Shown one piece after another: positions 32,186 through 42,022 of a stretch of DNA of 64,000 nucleotides; within the stretch, counting starts at the first letter, position 1; every line of letters begins with the position of its first letter. Under the pieces are notes generated by a model. That model had not been told where the DNA came from. It saw only the letters and a program-made list of their open reading frames with translations, and made no database searches. Where the stretch lies: positions 3,844,001-3,908,000 of the forward strand of contig JAGVVL010000002.1 of assembly GCA_018287875.1 (NCBI GenBank). Reading direction: 5' to 3'. The position numbers and the translations under genes are program-made. Source of the stretch: Nigrospora sphaerica. Taxonomy: Eukaryota > Ascomycota > Sordariomycetes > Amphisphaeriales > Apiosporaceae.

Positions 32186-35100
32186 CTAGTTGTCTACAGC
32201 CTGCTGTTGCGACGCCGACGCCGCCTTAAAACCACTCTCGTCGGGCAGCGGCTGCTGCTTGAACAAGCTCTTGCCGCGGAGCCACTTCCGGTAGGCCTTG
32301 TACCTCTTTTTGGGCAGGTCTTCTTCGGTCACGGTCAATGGGTTATCGCCTACACGCAATAAATCCCAGTACGCTGCCAGATCCTCTTCCTTGGACGTAG
32401 CCATGGTCAGTGTCGCCTCGACGCCGTTGGCCAAGGTCGCGGTCGTCTTGGTGGCCGCCGAGAGGCCGTCCGTCTGCCAGCTCCCGTACAGGTAGTCGCG
32501 GTACTCCGAGGCGTCCACGTCGGCGGGCGCCTCGTTGGAGACCACCAGGGGCAGCGACTGCGGGTGCGATATATAGCGCGCGTAATCGTCCATGTCCTGT
32601 TCGTTGACGGACGGGTGCAGCGACTCCTGCACCACCTTGGCGAAGGTGCGCTGGGCTTGGGCCGACTTTTCGGCGGACGTCGGCTTGTGGTACGCCCCCG
32701 CGGCCAGGTCCCAGAGCCTGCCGTTGCCGTTGGAACTACTACTGCCATGCTTCCCCGTCTCCTTCATGATGCCCGTGGGCACCGAGGGCCCCCTGTCGTT
32801 GGACATGGGCTGAAGCCATCTCTGAATAGAAATGCCTCGACTGTTGCCTGCTTTCCCGCTCGCGATGGAAGCTGTTTCGTCCGCATCGGTGCCCCCGCGC
32901 GTGTCGTGCGGATCGACGATGGTGACTCCTTTTCTGGTTCTCTCCGCCACCGGTTGCTCCTTCTTCCGCTCCTGGGGCTCCTGGTGGTCGCCGCTTCCTC
33001 CGCCCTCGATGCGTACGCGGAAAGGGCTCAGATCGTAGCGGCCCTCTTGGGTCGATTTGAAGGGGATGTACTTGATGGTGCTGTTCATCTTGTACGGGAA
33101 CATCTTGAGGAAGGACGACAGCGTCGAGGGCCTGTAGTACTCCAGCCAGTAGTCGTCGAAGAAGGACACGGGCTTCTTGGCGGCGTCGCCCCGGGGCGGC
33201 ACGTACGGAGGCAGGTGGCGCTTCTCGAGGAACCGGGGCGTGAACCAGCGGATGTAGTCGTGGCGCACGCTTTCGGACCACGTCCGCGGGTCGGCGTGGT
33301 GCAGGTAGTAGTCGGTCGACAAATCCCAGAGCATGGGCTGGCCCTGGGCAAAGATGTAGTTGCCCAGGAACAGATTGTAGGCCTCCTGGCGCTGCGAGTC
33401 CATAAAGGAGTTGTTGTAGTACCGCTTGAAGCTCTCTATCATGTCGCGACTATGCGAAGTCCACTGATTGATCTTGCGGTACGTCTCCATGGTGTTGACG
33501 AGCTGGGAGCCGCCGTACTGCACGGCGATGGTGTCGCCGTGGTCGTGGTACATGTGGGTAAAGAGGTTGACGGCGTCCGAGTCGTATTCGATGCTCGTGT
33601 TCTCGAGGATGCCCAGGGCGTGCAGCTGGTGGCCCAGCGCCCGCTTCCCGATGACGAACTGGGCGGCGTTGGTGCGGTCGAGGCAGTCGATGCAGTTGGT
33701 GCGCGCGACGCCGTTCTGCACGCGCGTCGGGCTGACGTAGCCGTCGCCGTTCTGGAAGAACCCCGTCGTGGTCACGACCGACTCGGCGATGCTCTCGAGC
33801 GTGCCGATGACGTCCTGGTCCCGGCTCTTGGCGGCCCGGCTCATGTCCCAGGCCTTGTAGATGATCTTGTGCTCCTCGGGCAGGAACTGGTTCAGGTAGT
33901 TTATGCAGTTGGTGTACTCGTGCAGCAGCTTCGACTCGCGCGGCGTCTGCTCGCGCGCCTTGACGAGGTTTAGGATGTATATGGGCGAGCCGTAGCGCTC
34001 AAAGAGGTTGTCAAAGTGGAGGGCGGCGGCCGTGTAAAAGGGATCGACGAGGTTGAGCTCGATGGGGGGTTTGGGAGTCACGCCCATGTTGTCCTGGGTC
34101 CAGTACAGGGGGATGCTCCCCCTATGCTGGACGTACGACGTGAACTGGGGGCTGGCGAAGAGTCGGGGCCCCGGGGAGTGGAAGGAGGTGGTGAGCGACT
34201 CGGACACGATCTGCTCCGTTTCGACGTCGTTGGCGACGTAGCCCAAATCGTTGGCGCCCCGTTTCAAGAAGCGAGCGCCCGCGAAATAGCGCGACCGCCG
34301 GGCAATGATGGTGATGTAGGCCGTGCGCCCGTAAATCGAGAGCGCGGCCTGGTCGACGTAGCCGTGGATGATGGGCCGGCACCAGTCAAAGGGCTCGTGA
34401 AGGGCGGCGTACGCCGGCTCCAACAAGTGGCTGTTCCACACGAACATGGAATTAAAATCCTCGCTAGTGGTACATGGGAGCCCATTGACCAGGGCGATCC
34501 GTTCCCGAGTGATGTTGTACTGAAGAGTGCGGGTAATGTCGTAGGAGTAGCTGTAGTAAAAGGACCTCGTCAAGTCTAGGTTGTTCAGGATGCCAAGAAA
34601 ACGGGATTCCTCGGTATTCCGCACATCGGGCTTGAACTTGGGAGGCGTGAGCGGGATGAGCTCCGTCCCGTCGACCTGGTAGACGTAATGCCCCCCAACC
34701 ATGGCCACGGTGCTCTTCTTGGTAATGAGCATCATGTAGTAGGGCCCGGTGAACTTGATGAAGCCCAGCAGGCCCCAGGTGGTGCAGCGCTGCTTGATGC
34801 CGCCGGTGCCCTTGTTTCCGTCATCGATGGTGTCGAGGAGCGAGTTCATTTCCTTCTGGCTGTAAGTGATTTTGTCGTCGGTGATGCTGAGCTCCGAGTC
34901 GGGCTCGTGTGTATTCCGGTCGACTTTGAGGATCCGGTAGCGCTTCTCGGTCACGTCGCCGCCCACGATATAGTAGCGGCTGGCGGTCTCGTAGAGCGTG
35001 AACTTGTGCATCTTGGAGTAGAGGCGCGAAGGCGAGCGGAGCTCATCGTCGTCCTCGACGGGGGTGTTCTCGCCGCCGCGAAAGGCGGCGTCGACGGGGC

Positions 35101-35416
35101 TGCGGGTGCGCACGAACGGCTGGGCCACGGCAGGCTCCTCGTCCGTGTCGTCTCCTGCGGTCGGCGCGGCGCTCCGCTTCTGGTGGGCGGCGTGGGTGGT
35201 TTGCGAAAGCGATTCTCGACTGGCATTGTTCTGCAGCAGCGGGAAGACGGGCGACGGAGGGTTCGACGCGGACGGGGGGGGCGCCGAGCCGGCGCTGTCC
35301 TGGAGGGTGATGCTGCTCCCTTTACGGGAGGACGACGTATTTGTCGCGCCCGAGGGTTGGGCAAGGTTCTGGGCACTGGCGAGGGCCAGCCCCTCGGCAT
35401 CGGCGGCGTCACCCAT
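32186..35416 (-). CDS. fig4: Polyphosphoinositide phosphatase FIG4 (SAC domain)
   Basis: PI(3,5)P2 5-phosphatase of the vacuolar/endosomal Fab1-Vac14-Fig4 complex; also needed for Fab1 activation. A single exon of 1076 aa, from the ATG at 35416; the frame extends upstream only with a GTG. The first ~150 residues are Ser/Ala/Pro-rich and low complexity. The SAC domain then starts (KFTLYETASRYYIVGGD) and includes LGFIKFTGPYYMMLITK and KRGANDLGYVANDVETEQ. The catalytic CX5R motif is intact (RTNCIDCLDRTN, Cys575 and Arg581). The C-terminal region (DDYARYISHP, then the DYLYGSWQTDG and PLTVTEEDLPKKR segments) is typical of fungal FIG4. It is the largest intron-free frame here. Sac1 and synaptojanin are less likely because of the FIG4-specific N- and C-terminal blocks. 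Confidence 0.96.
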   Translation of the reverse strand: MGDAADAEGLALASAQNLAQPSGATNTSSSRKGSSITLQDSAGSAPPPSASNPPSPVFPLLQNNASRESLSQTTHAAHQKRSAAPTAGDDTDEEPAVAQPFVRTRSPVDAAFRGGENTPVEDDDELRSPSRLYSKMHKFTLYETASRYYIVGGDVTEKRYRILKVDRNTHEPDSELSITDDKITYSQKEMNSLLDTIDDGNKGTGGIKQRCTTWGLLGFIKFTGPYYMMLITKKSTVAMVGGHYVYQVDGTELIPLTPPKFKPDVRNTEESRFLGILNNLDLTRSFYYSYSYDITRTLQYNITRERIALVNGLPCTTSEDFNSMFVWNSHLLEPAYAALHEPFDWCRPIIHGYVDQAALSIYGRTAYITIIARRSRYFAGARFLKRGANDLGYVANDVETEQIVSESLTTSFHSPGPRLFASPQFTSYVQHRGSIPLYWTQDNMGVTPKPPIELNLVDPFYTAAALHFDNLFERYGSPIYILNLVKAREQTPRESKLLHEYTNCINYLNQFLPEEHKIIYKAWDMSRAAKSRDQDVIGTLESIAESVVTTTGFFQNGDGYVSPTRVQNGVARTNCIDCLDRTNAAQFVIGKRALGHQLHALGILENTSIEYDSDAVNLFTHMYHDHGDTIAVQYGGSQLVNTMETYRKINQWTSHSRDMIESFKRYYNNSFMDSQRQEAYNLFLGNYIFAQGQPMLWDLSTDYYLHHADPRTWSESVRHDYIRWFTPRFLEKRHLPPYVPPRGDAAKKPVSFFDDYWLEYYRPSTLSSFLKMFPYKMNSTIKYIPFKSTQEGRYDLSPFRVRIEGGGSGDHQEPQERKKEQPVAERTRKGVTIVDPHDTRGGTDADETASIASGKAGNSRGISIQRWLQPMSNDRGPSVPTGIMKETGKHGSSSSNGNGRLWDLAAGAYHKPTSAEKSAQAQRTFAKVVQESLHPSVNEQDMDDYARYISHPQSLPLVVSNEAPADVDASEYRDYLYGSWQTDGLSAATKTTATLANGVEATLTMATSKEEDLAAYWDLLRVGDNPLTVTEEDLPKKRYKAYRKWLRGKSLFKQQPLPDESGFKAASASQQQAVDN

Positions 35417-38400
35417 AGTGCGGTGCTGTTGGTGCCCTCGGATCGGCGCGGATGATGTCGGAGGGGGGGCGGCCGCTGAGTGGCCCGAGGGGTACACACA
35501 CGGCACACACCGCCTCGGAGAAGCTTCTGATCACGCTACCAGACTATGGAGGCTTGTGGGAATCATTCACCGAGGTTGGAGGGGCTGGAGGGGTCGTTGG
35601 TAGGCGGGATTTGGAGGTGGAGCCGTAGTGAGCGTGCGGCGGACAGAGCGGCGATCGGTTTGTCGTCTATCGGGCACCGAGCGCCTGCCGTGCATTCCCG
35701 TACATGCGCGGGTGCATCTCGCTCGAGGAAGAGTGACGCAATGGGGCAGCGAAGCGAAGACGGACGGGAGGCCGATGGAGGGCAAGGAGGGCGCGTCGGG
35801 CATTGGGTGTCCACTGGAGTGTAGATAGTGGGGTGGACGCCCGAAAACGGGGCTGGCGGTTCGGTTCGTCGCCGCCTGATTGCCTCACCACACCCACAAA
35901 GCCGCACCCGCACGCATGCTCACCCACACACAGGCACGCCCGCCATGGGACCGCAGCTGGAAGCGCGGGGAACCCGGTGCAGATTGGTTAGTCCCCAGTA
36001 GTTATCACGATCCATTCATCCATACCGGCATCGAGGGTGGATGGATATTGTTAGCTAATATCCGCCTTCCATACCCACGTGCAAAAACCAGGTTCGCTGC
36101 CTATCCAGACAGATGGTAAGAAGAGCTGCGGGTGTTTGTTAGTGCAGGGGAAATGGCGGTGGCTTTCTTAACCCACCTGCAAAGTAGCGTCGCATCCGTT
36201 CATCGGACAGGGTTCAGATGGCTGTCTAGGGTGTGCGCATTGGATGGAGGCTAGAACCTACCTAGATACATACAAAAAACGCATTCAGGTATGTATCGTG
36301 TAGGTATGTACTATGTAAGCAATGTAGCGCTCCCACAGCCGATATGCGTCAAGGGCGATCAAGTCCTCATGTGGCCAAATCTCGTATGCGGAAGTCGTGG
36401 CCTCGACATGGCACGCGCACCCTCTACGAAAGCACTCGTGAACATGGCCACATATGACGCTCGCCGCCCAACGTCCCGCTGACACTCGCACGGGTAGACA
36501 GCGCGACATCATTCGGATCGTCAACAGCACACGGGGAAATCCATTTCCCTGAGCTGCAGTTGTGGCGTCTCTGTTACGAAAAGCCACACCCTGCTAGGTT
36601 CAACGTCCCGTCGCATCCTCGGGGCACCATCACCCGAGTGATAACGGAGGTTCATGTCTCTCCCACGGAAGACAGAAAGCGGGACAGAAGTGACCCCCAA
36701 CCCAGGCTCCACGGGTGAGTTGCAGACGGAAGCCATCCGGATCTCCCCGGCACAGGAGGGATTGTTGGAATGCCATCCAATCTGGTTAGCATCCCCCCTC
36801 CCTGCCAGCCGTGAACATGGAATCTCGAGCCGGCCGGCAATATGTGGGCCGGGTATCTTCCTTTCTTAGAGCTTCCGATTAGCCCGAGGCCATGAGCAGC
36901 AACCCCCACGTTTCGAGGCCGTTCGCCGTCGCTGTAGAAGTAATCGAAAATCCCAATATTACTCGGAAAAAGGCACTCAATTCCGCATCTGTCCCGGCTG
37001 GCCCACCCCCAATGGCCAGGGCCGATATGCTGTTCCCCGGCCTCACCGGTGTCGTCGGCAACGTGACTGGGCGTGACCCGCGACCGGATCAGGTGCTTGC
37101 ATGGCCGTCCTCTCCGTGAGGACCGAAGAGCTCAACCATCGGCGGCGACCACAGTATTTGTGCTACTCGGCCCGCGTGAGCGAGACCAGACCAAGCCCCT
37201 CCACCGGGGAAGGTGCCTGTAGATCACCCGCCCGGATACCCACCGGCGGCGGTACCACCCAGGCCATCGCCAGGTTCGCCCTTCATGCCCCGGCTGATGG
37301 CCCGCTACCCAGGTTTTCTTGGCTGGAAACAAAATTCCTTTGGCTACACGACAGGTCCCCACCGTGTTTCCCTTCTGGTCCGGATTACGCGATGCTTGTG
37401 CGCTCCGGAGCATGGTCAGCCCCGACCAGGGCGTTTCCCCTGTATAGACAGGGCTTCTTTCCGATAGGTACTTGAGTACTCAGAATACCACCTCCTCCCC
37501 CGAGCGGAGATCCCTCTGCGTACAGATCAATACTGCCCGAGCTCTGTAGCTAGCATACTTCAAGTCTTGAGGCGGCGGTGGTGCCCCCACGTCTTCATCA
37601 ACTCTTTGCGTTTGGACCATACCCAGCCCCTTCTCGTATCCGTACTAGCAAAGCCCTTGCTGTTCACAGAAAAAAGGAATCCTCTTTTGGCTGCTAGCGC
37701 AGTGTTTACAGCAACGTGCAGACTGCTGTGCCACCCATCCCCCACGCGGCGTACACGCGCCTCAAACCCCGTATAATTTGAGGCAGTCCTCTGTCGCCTG
37801 ACACGAAGACTGACTATGAAGGTTGACTCTCCATGACAAGCAGCCGAAGGGTCTAGCTGTTGAAGGTAGTCCGGACATGCTTTCGTCCTGTATGATAACG
37901 GCAACTTCCTCTCATACTCGCCGACCTGCAATGTTCGCCAACAACATCCCGGGCATAGAGCAGTTATGGGAGTCTTGCATGCGGAAATCACTTCTGATAG
38001 GAGGGCGGCAACCACGTTCAGGGCCATCAAACCGAGCAAACACCATGGCCCCATGCCGTGTCGCCCTTGTTGGAAAAGCACGGCTGTCGTGCGATGCAAG
38101 CTTGTTTCCTGATACGTATGCCTTTTGGAAGATCTCCTGCCTCCCATGTGGCAAGAAGCCTAAGCGACCGAGGCGGAAGCAATCAAAAATCTCCGTGTTG
38201 TTGCCAAATCGACAGGCGCCCCCAATACGTTGTGTGCTGCCGGCGTGATGGGCTCGAAGGGTTGACACCCCAGCCGGGCTCGCAATAATTATAAAGCAAC
38301 TTGACCTCCCGTGCTTTGATCCCATCGATTCGGCCTCCCCGACCGAAACAGTACAACTGTTTGGGTACGGACTGAGAAACATAGGCCCTGGCTCGGGCGT

Positions 38401-38480
38401 CTGGGCCGTTCTCGGAGTCTGACTTCAAGGTTGCGTAGCAACTCCCAACCGGAGCGCCTACTCTTGGGTGGTATGGTACC
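35417..38480. other. 3.1 kb region without a recognisable gene
   Basis: 5' flank of FIG4 (-) and beyond. Contains GGTA-type motifs (36,256-36,320). A 195-codon minus frame at 37560-38147 has no domain, signal or splice support. Nothing else can be supported. Confidence 0.5.
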
Positions 38481-39275
38481 ATGGGAAGCATGAACGTTCA
38501 CCGAGAGGTAAGATCACCATGCAAACAACTGATCCTTACTCACCCGCTCCAGCGGCTTTCCTGTCCACAGTCACCCGTTAAATCCTCGGGCCCGAGCATG
38601 ACGGAGCAGAGACAGGCCCGACGGGGATCCGCCCCTACGGAACAAACCAGGGACCTTCATGACTATGAGACATGGCTGGAGAATACAGACAGAGCCCGTG
38701 CGGCCGCAACCAGTCATCTCAACGGCGGTTTCTCGTCAACCGTGGGCCTGAACGATTTCAACGACACGGGTCCGCACCAAATTGTCATCACATACGACTA
38801 CCCCCGCGCAGTGACATTGTCGCCACTGTCGTCTTCGTTCTCGTCATCCCCTGGCAGTAGTGCGGGTGAAGCAAGGCAGGGAGTGGGTGAGCCTGCTGTC
38901 CTCTTGGAGCACCCACCAGCTATCGCGCCCTGGTCCGCTGGCGAAGCGTCCGGAACCAACGAGACAGAACCACGGACTAGCCCTGGAGCTGTCGACGTCA
39001 GGTCCATACGTAACATGCTTCGTTCGCATGAGCAGAAAAGAGGCTCAACTACAATGGACGAGCAGCTTCATCCCGCAGGAACGTGGGAAACTGATGAACA
39101 GGCAGACCTGGAGCGAGCTTTCTCGGAAACTACCATGGATGAGCAGTCTCATCCGGCGGAGCAGTGTGAATTTTATGAACAGGCATACCCCGAGCGAGCT
39201 TACTCAGATACGAGAGCAGTCGCGGGGTCAGAATCGTCGGAATGGGAAATGAGACGTGACGAGGAGGCAGATTGA
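38481..39275 (+). CDS. Hypothetical acidic protein with an internal duplication
   Basis: Open frame of 264 codons from ATG 38481; the ATG at 38598 (MTEQRQARRGSAPTEQ) is an alternative start. Just after the first exon-like segment there is a clean GTAAGA...TCCAG pair (45 nt, in frame, 38508-38552), so the 5' part may be spliced. The protein is Ser/Glu/Pro-rich and probably disordered. Near the C-terminus two copies of a ~28-residue unit occur (TTMDEQLHPAGTWETDEQAD and TTMDEQSHPAEQCEFYEQAY, each followed by an ER-A segment). No domain, signal peptide or membrane segment. Codon use is less biased to G/C at third positions than in confident genes nearby, so it may be a young or non-functional gene. 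Confidence 0.35.
   Translation: MGSMNVHREVRSPCKQLILTHPLQRLSCPQSPVKSSGPSMTEQRQARRGSAPTEQTRDLHDYETWLENTDRARAAATSHLNGGFSSTVGLNDFNDTGPHQIVITYDYPRAVTLSPLSSSFSSSPGSSAGEARQGVGEPAVLLEHPPAIAPWSAGEASGTNETEPRTSPGAVDVRSIRNMLRSHEQKRGSTTMDEQLHPAGTWETDEQADLERAFSETTMDEQSHPAEQCEFYEQAYPERAYSDTRAVAGSESSEWEMRRDEEAD
39050..39215 (+). repeat. Two-copy ~80-bp direct repeat in the hypothetical ORF
   Basis: Copies start with actacaatggacgagcag (about 39050) and actaccatggatgagcag (about 39131). They keep the reading frame and encode the duplicated ~28-residue unit. Confidence 0.7.
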
Positions 39276-39400
39276 AAGGCAGGAAACGTTGGCGATTGCA
39301 GGCATTGCGAAGGGCGATGGGATCCGAGGTGCCTCAATGCGGCCCTGACACGTGTCTTTCTTCACAGCTGTTGAAGGGAGGACAAACCACAATATACGAA

Positions 39401-40114
39401 TCACAGGCTGGACACAGCGTGCTCCAGAGGCTCCCTCTGTACTTCCCAAGCCAGCCAATCCGATCGCGTCGTCCTGTTCGACATGTCGTTAGCATTCGGC
39501 ATCGGGCGCGTCCTTGGCGGGGCGGACGACTTACGGTAACAGCCCCATAGCGTTGACCTTCCACACGCCCAGCGCCAGGGCGACGATCTGCATGGCGACG
39601 TAGGCGGCCTTGACCTGGAGCAGGCGGCCGCGGTTCCCGTCGCTCTCGAAGCGCTCAAAGGCCTGCTGGGTGCCGATGATGCCCAGCAGCGGCGTCTTGA
39701 AGGCCATGAAGACCATCATGATGCTGAAGATCTGCAGCGAGTTGCCCGACATGTACATCATGATGGCCGTCATGGGCAGGCTCTTGAGCGGCGCCAAGGC
39801 CACCTCCCACGCCTTCTTGAGCTTGAGCGTGTCCATCTCCTCGGGCGTGGGCTGTTTGCGCGGCGCCGCGGCCGCGGCCGTCGCGGCGGCTTTCGCTTTC
39901 CGGTCCTGCTGGCGGGAGACTGTTAGCGAGCCGGCCTTCGGGGGGGGGGGGAGACGTGAGGGAACGGGGTCGGCGGCGGTCGTCGACGTGCCTTGGAACT
40001 GCCGCTCAATTGCGACGGGTATCCGGGGGGGTCGACGATGTTGCCGCTCTTCGATTTGGCGGGCGGCGGCGACTTGAGGTCGGCGACCCATTGTGGAACA
40101 TTAGACGCCGCCAT
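39401..40114 (-). CDS. emc4: ER membrane protein complex subunit 4
   Basis: Subunit of the EMC insertase that places tail-anchored and multipass proteins in the ER membrane. Exons (minus) are 39992-40114, 39535-39908 and 39401-39473, giving 189 aa. The second intron (61 nt, GCTAAC branch) is required to reach the conserved end PTTRSDWLAWE; without it the frame stops at MGLLP. The first intron cannot use any in-phase GT donor. The best fit is GC-AG (AAG/GCACGT), and this intron also carries a C12 run. The conserved core is clear: KKAWEVALAPLKSLPMTA, then IMMYMSGNSLQIFSIMMVF and ALALGVWKVNAMGLLP, with two to three hydrophobic segments. The N-terminus is cytosolic-type, Lys/Pro-rich. Confidence 0.93.
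39909..39991 (-). other. Probable GC-AG intron of EMC4
   Basis: 83 nt; donor AAG/GCACGT and acceptor CCAG. The C-run on the coding strand corresponds to G at about 39940-39951. Phase 0 on both sides is met only by this donor. Confidence 0.65.
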
Positions 40115-40587
40115 GGAAGGTTCGGTACACGGCGTGGTAGACGGGAGAAGACGCGACGAGTAACGGGTTGGGTTGTCGTAGATGAGGCTCAAGCTGTCGT
40201 GGTAAAGTGTCAAATGGAAGCTCAGCCTGCTTACGTCCTTAGCGTCCAAGCTAACGCCAAACCAGCGGGGGTGACTTCGGCTGTCCGGAAGAGGAGCCGC
40301 AAAAATGCGAGGCCGTGCACGCTAGGTGAAGAAGCATCCCCTTCAGTATCAGTCCCCAGGAGAGCTCACGGAATGAATTCCTTCTATGAGTCGCCGTTTC
40401 TCGGAGCCCCAGCATATGTCTGGTATTGCTGCCAAAACAAAGAGCGAAACCTGTGAAGCCGACTTTCCACCACGGAGTAGCGTAACAGATAGATACCCCA
40501 GGTGCCTCAGGTGCCTCCCCTCACACTTTCCGCCACTTCACATCCATCCATCAAAAGCACACCCAGTCCCGGCCAAGACCCCGAATA
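40115..40587. other. Intergenic region upstream of EMC4
   Basis: Lies between the EMC4 start and the stop of the CCCH gene, both on the minus strand. The CT-rich and GC-poor stretch at 40,480-40,580 probably belongs to the EMC4 promoter or the CCCH 3' UTR. No gene seen. Confidence 0.55.
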
Positions 40588-42022
40588 TCAACTGCGTCCA
40601 TGGCCATACACACATTTTTCATCTGGGCAATTTTTACCCTTCTCTTTTTCTTCGTAATTGCAAGGTGACTGCCGTGCCAGCCACCACAGCGCATCGAACT
40701 CTGCGTCCGAGAGTGTATTGGGACCATGAAGACGGGAACAATTATTCGTCTTCTTGCATTCCCCGCGCAAGTGAAAAAAAAAACACAGCCCTCCTCTTTT
40801 CATACTTTTGACGACGGTATCGTCCACTGACAAGGGACGGTCAACTCGGCGACCTCTATCGTCGAACTGCATGTGCCCGAATCTCTGCCATTTCGCTTCC
40901 GGGTCTCCACGGATGCCCACACGCATCGGAGACCCATTGTTGTTGCCGTAATCCGTCGTTGCTCCGTTGCGGGCAAGACGTCCCATTGCTGGTCCTGTAG
41001 GTACTGCCAGCACTGCAGGAACAATGTCGTTGAACAGAGAGCTGAACTTCGTCTTTTGCAGGCCCAAATTGTCGATCTCCGGTCGAAACTTACTGCCTCC
41101 CTCCAACAAAGTGATACGGCTGGCATCTTCTCCGCCAACAAACTGGCCCAGGAACGGCGCGTAACCGGCATCATGCCCACAGGCAAGAACAAGATGTTTG
41201 CACTGGGTGCTTTCCAGATAGAACTTCACACTCTCTGCGGACGGATGTCGCGGCGAGTCAGCAAGTGTACCTTGAATGGCGGGAAGTGTGCCGGGTCAGA
41301 AATGGAGGCGCCCTACCTTGGATCTTATGGTCGGCCCGTTCCTTTCCAGCACCAACGTCGACAAAGTCGAAAAACGGCTGGCGATTGCTGAAACCGGCAG
41401 CAAAAGCCCTCAACTGGTTCACGTTCCGTAACCTTTCGTCGCGCACGAGAGCGGAGGCCAAACCGTCCACATTGGCGAATGCTCTCACTTGGAAGTTCAA
41501 CCCTCCGGACTCAGCCGTCAGCTTCTGCATATAACCCTTCAGAGCCGCCAGAAGGCTGTCGGCCGCTTCTTCACCACCCTTCTCGCCGTTTGATAGAAAC
41601 CGGTTGTGGAACTGGGGGGCGTCTGCGAGTCAGTCCAGACACCGTTTTGGGGCCCTGAAGGCATGCTCACCACATAGCCGTCCGCATCCGCGTCTATCAA
41701 GGCCACAACGAACGGCCGTCTCCCTTGCTTCTCTTGTAGCTTACTATTTTCTTGGAAATCCTGCTGCAGACGTTTTCTTAGGTCACGCTCGCACTCCAAG
41801 TAAAGCTTCGTTTCTTGCAGTTTAGACTCAGATTGGCCTAGCTTGCTCAAAAGCTCCTGGTAAGTCGCGGTTTGTTAGCGAGCCGCGTTTCAAACTCTAG
41901 CAACGGTAAAAGACCAGGGGACGGACCTCAATCAAGCCAGTTCCTCGGTCGACGTTTTCGGAAAGCCCGACTCGCACGGCGTCAAAGCGTTCACGCAACG
42001 CTTCAAGCCCCTCTTCCATCAT
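40588..42022 (-). CDS. CCCH zinc-finger protein with a fungal NYN/PIN-like N-terminal domain
   Basis: Four exons (minus): 41927-42022, 41671-41856, 41317-41611, 40588-41234; 407 aa, all phases consistent. The N-terminus is a coiled coil (KLGQSESKLQETKLYLE, then RKRLQQDFQENSKLQE). It is followed by VVALIDADADGYVFH, a metal-binding-like DADAD start of a Rossmann/NYN-type fold, and by KHLVLACGHDAGYAPFLGQF. This layout matches a fungal family known from domain databases as a DUF7923-type protein with CCCH fingers (from memory). The first finger is canonical, C-X8-C-X5-C-X3-H (LCFFFHLRGECKKTNNCSRL, then H). The second is irregular, about C-X10-C-X4-C-X3-H (CNYEEKEKGKNCPDEKCVYG, then H). Likely an RNA-binding or RNA-processing protein; role inferred. 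Confidence 0.87.

Noticed and set aside
32564..33973. 469-codon plus-strand frame
   Set aside because: Antisense to the FIG4 SAC domain.
37560..38147. 195-codon minus frame
   Set aside because: No recognisable domain, signal or orthology cue; composition like the surrounding non-coding DNA.
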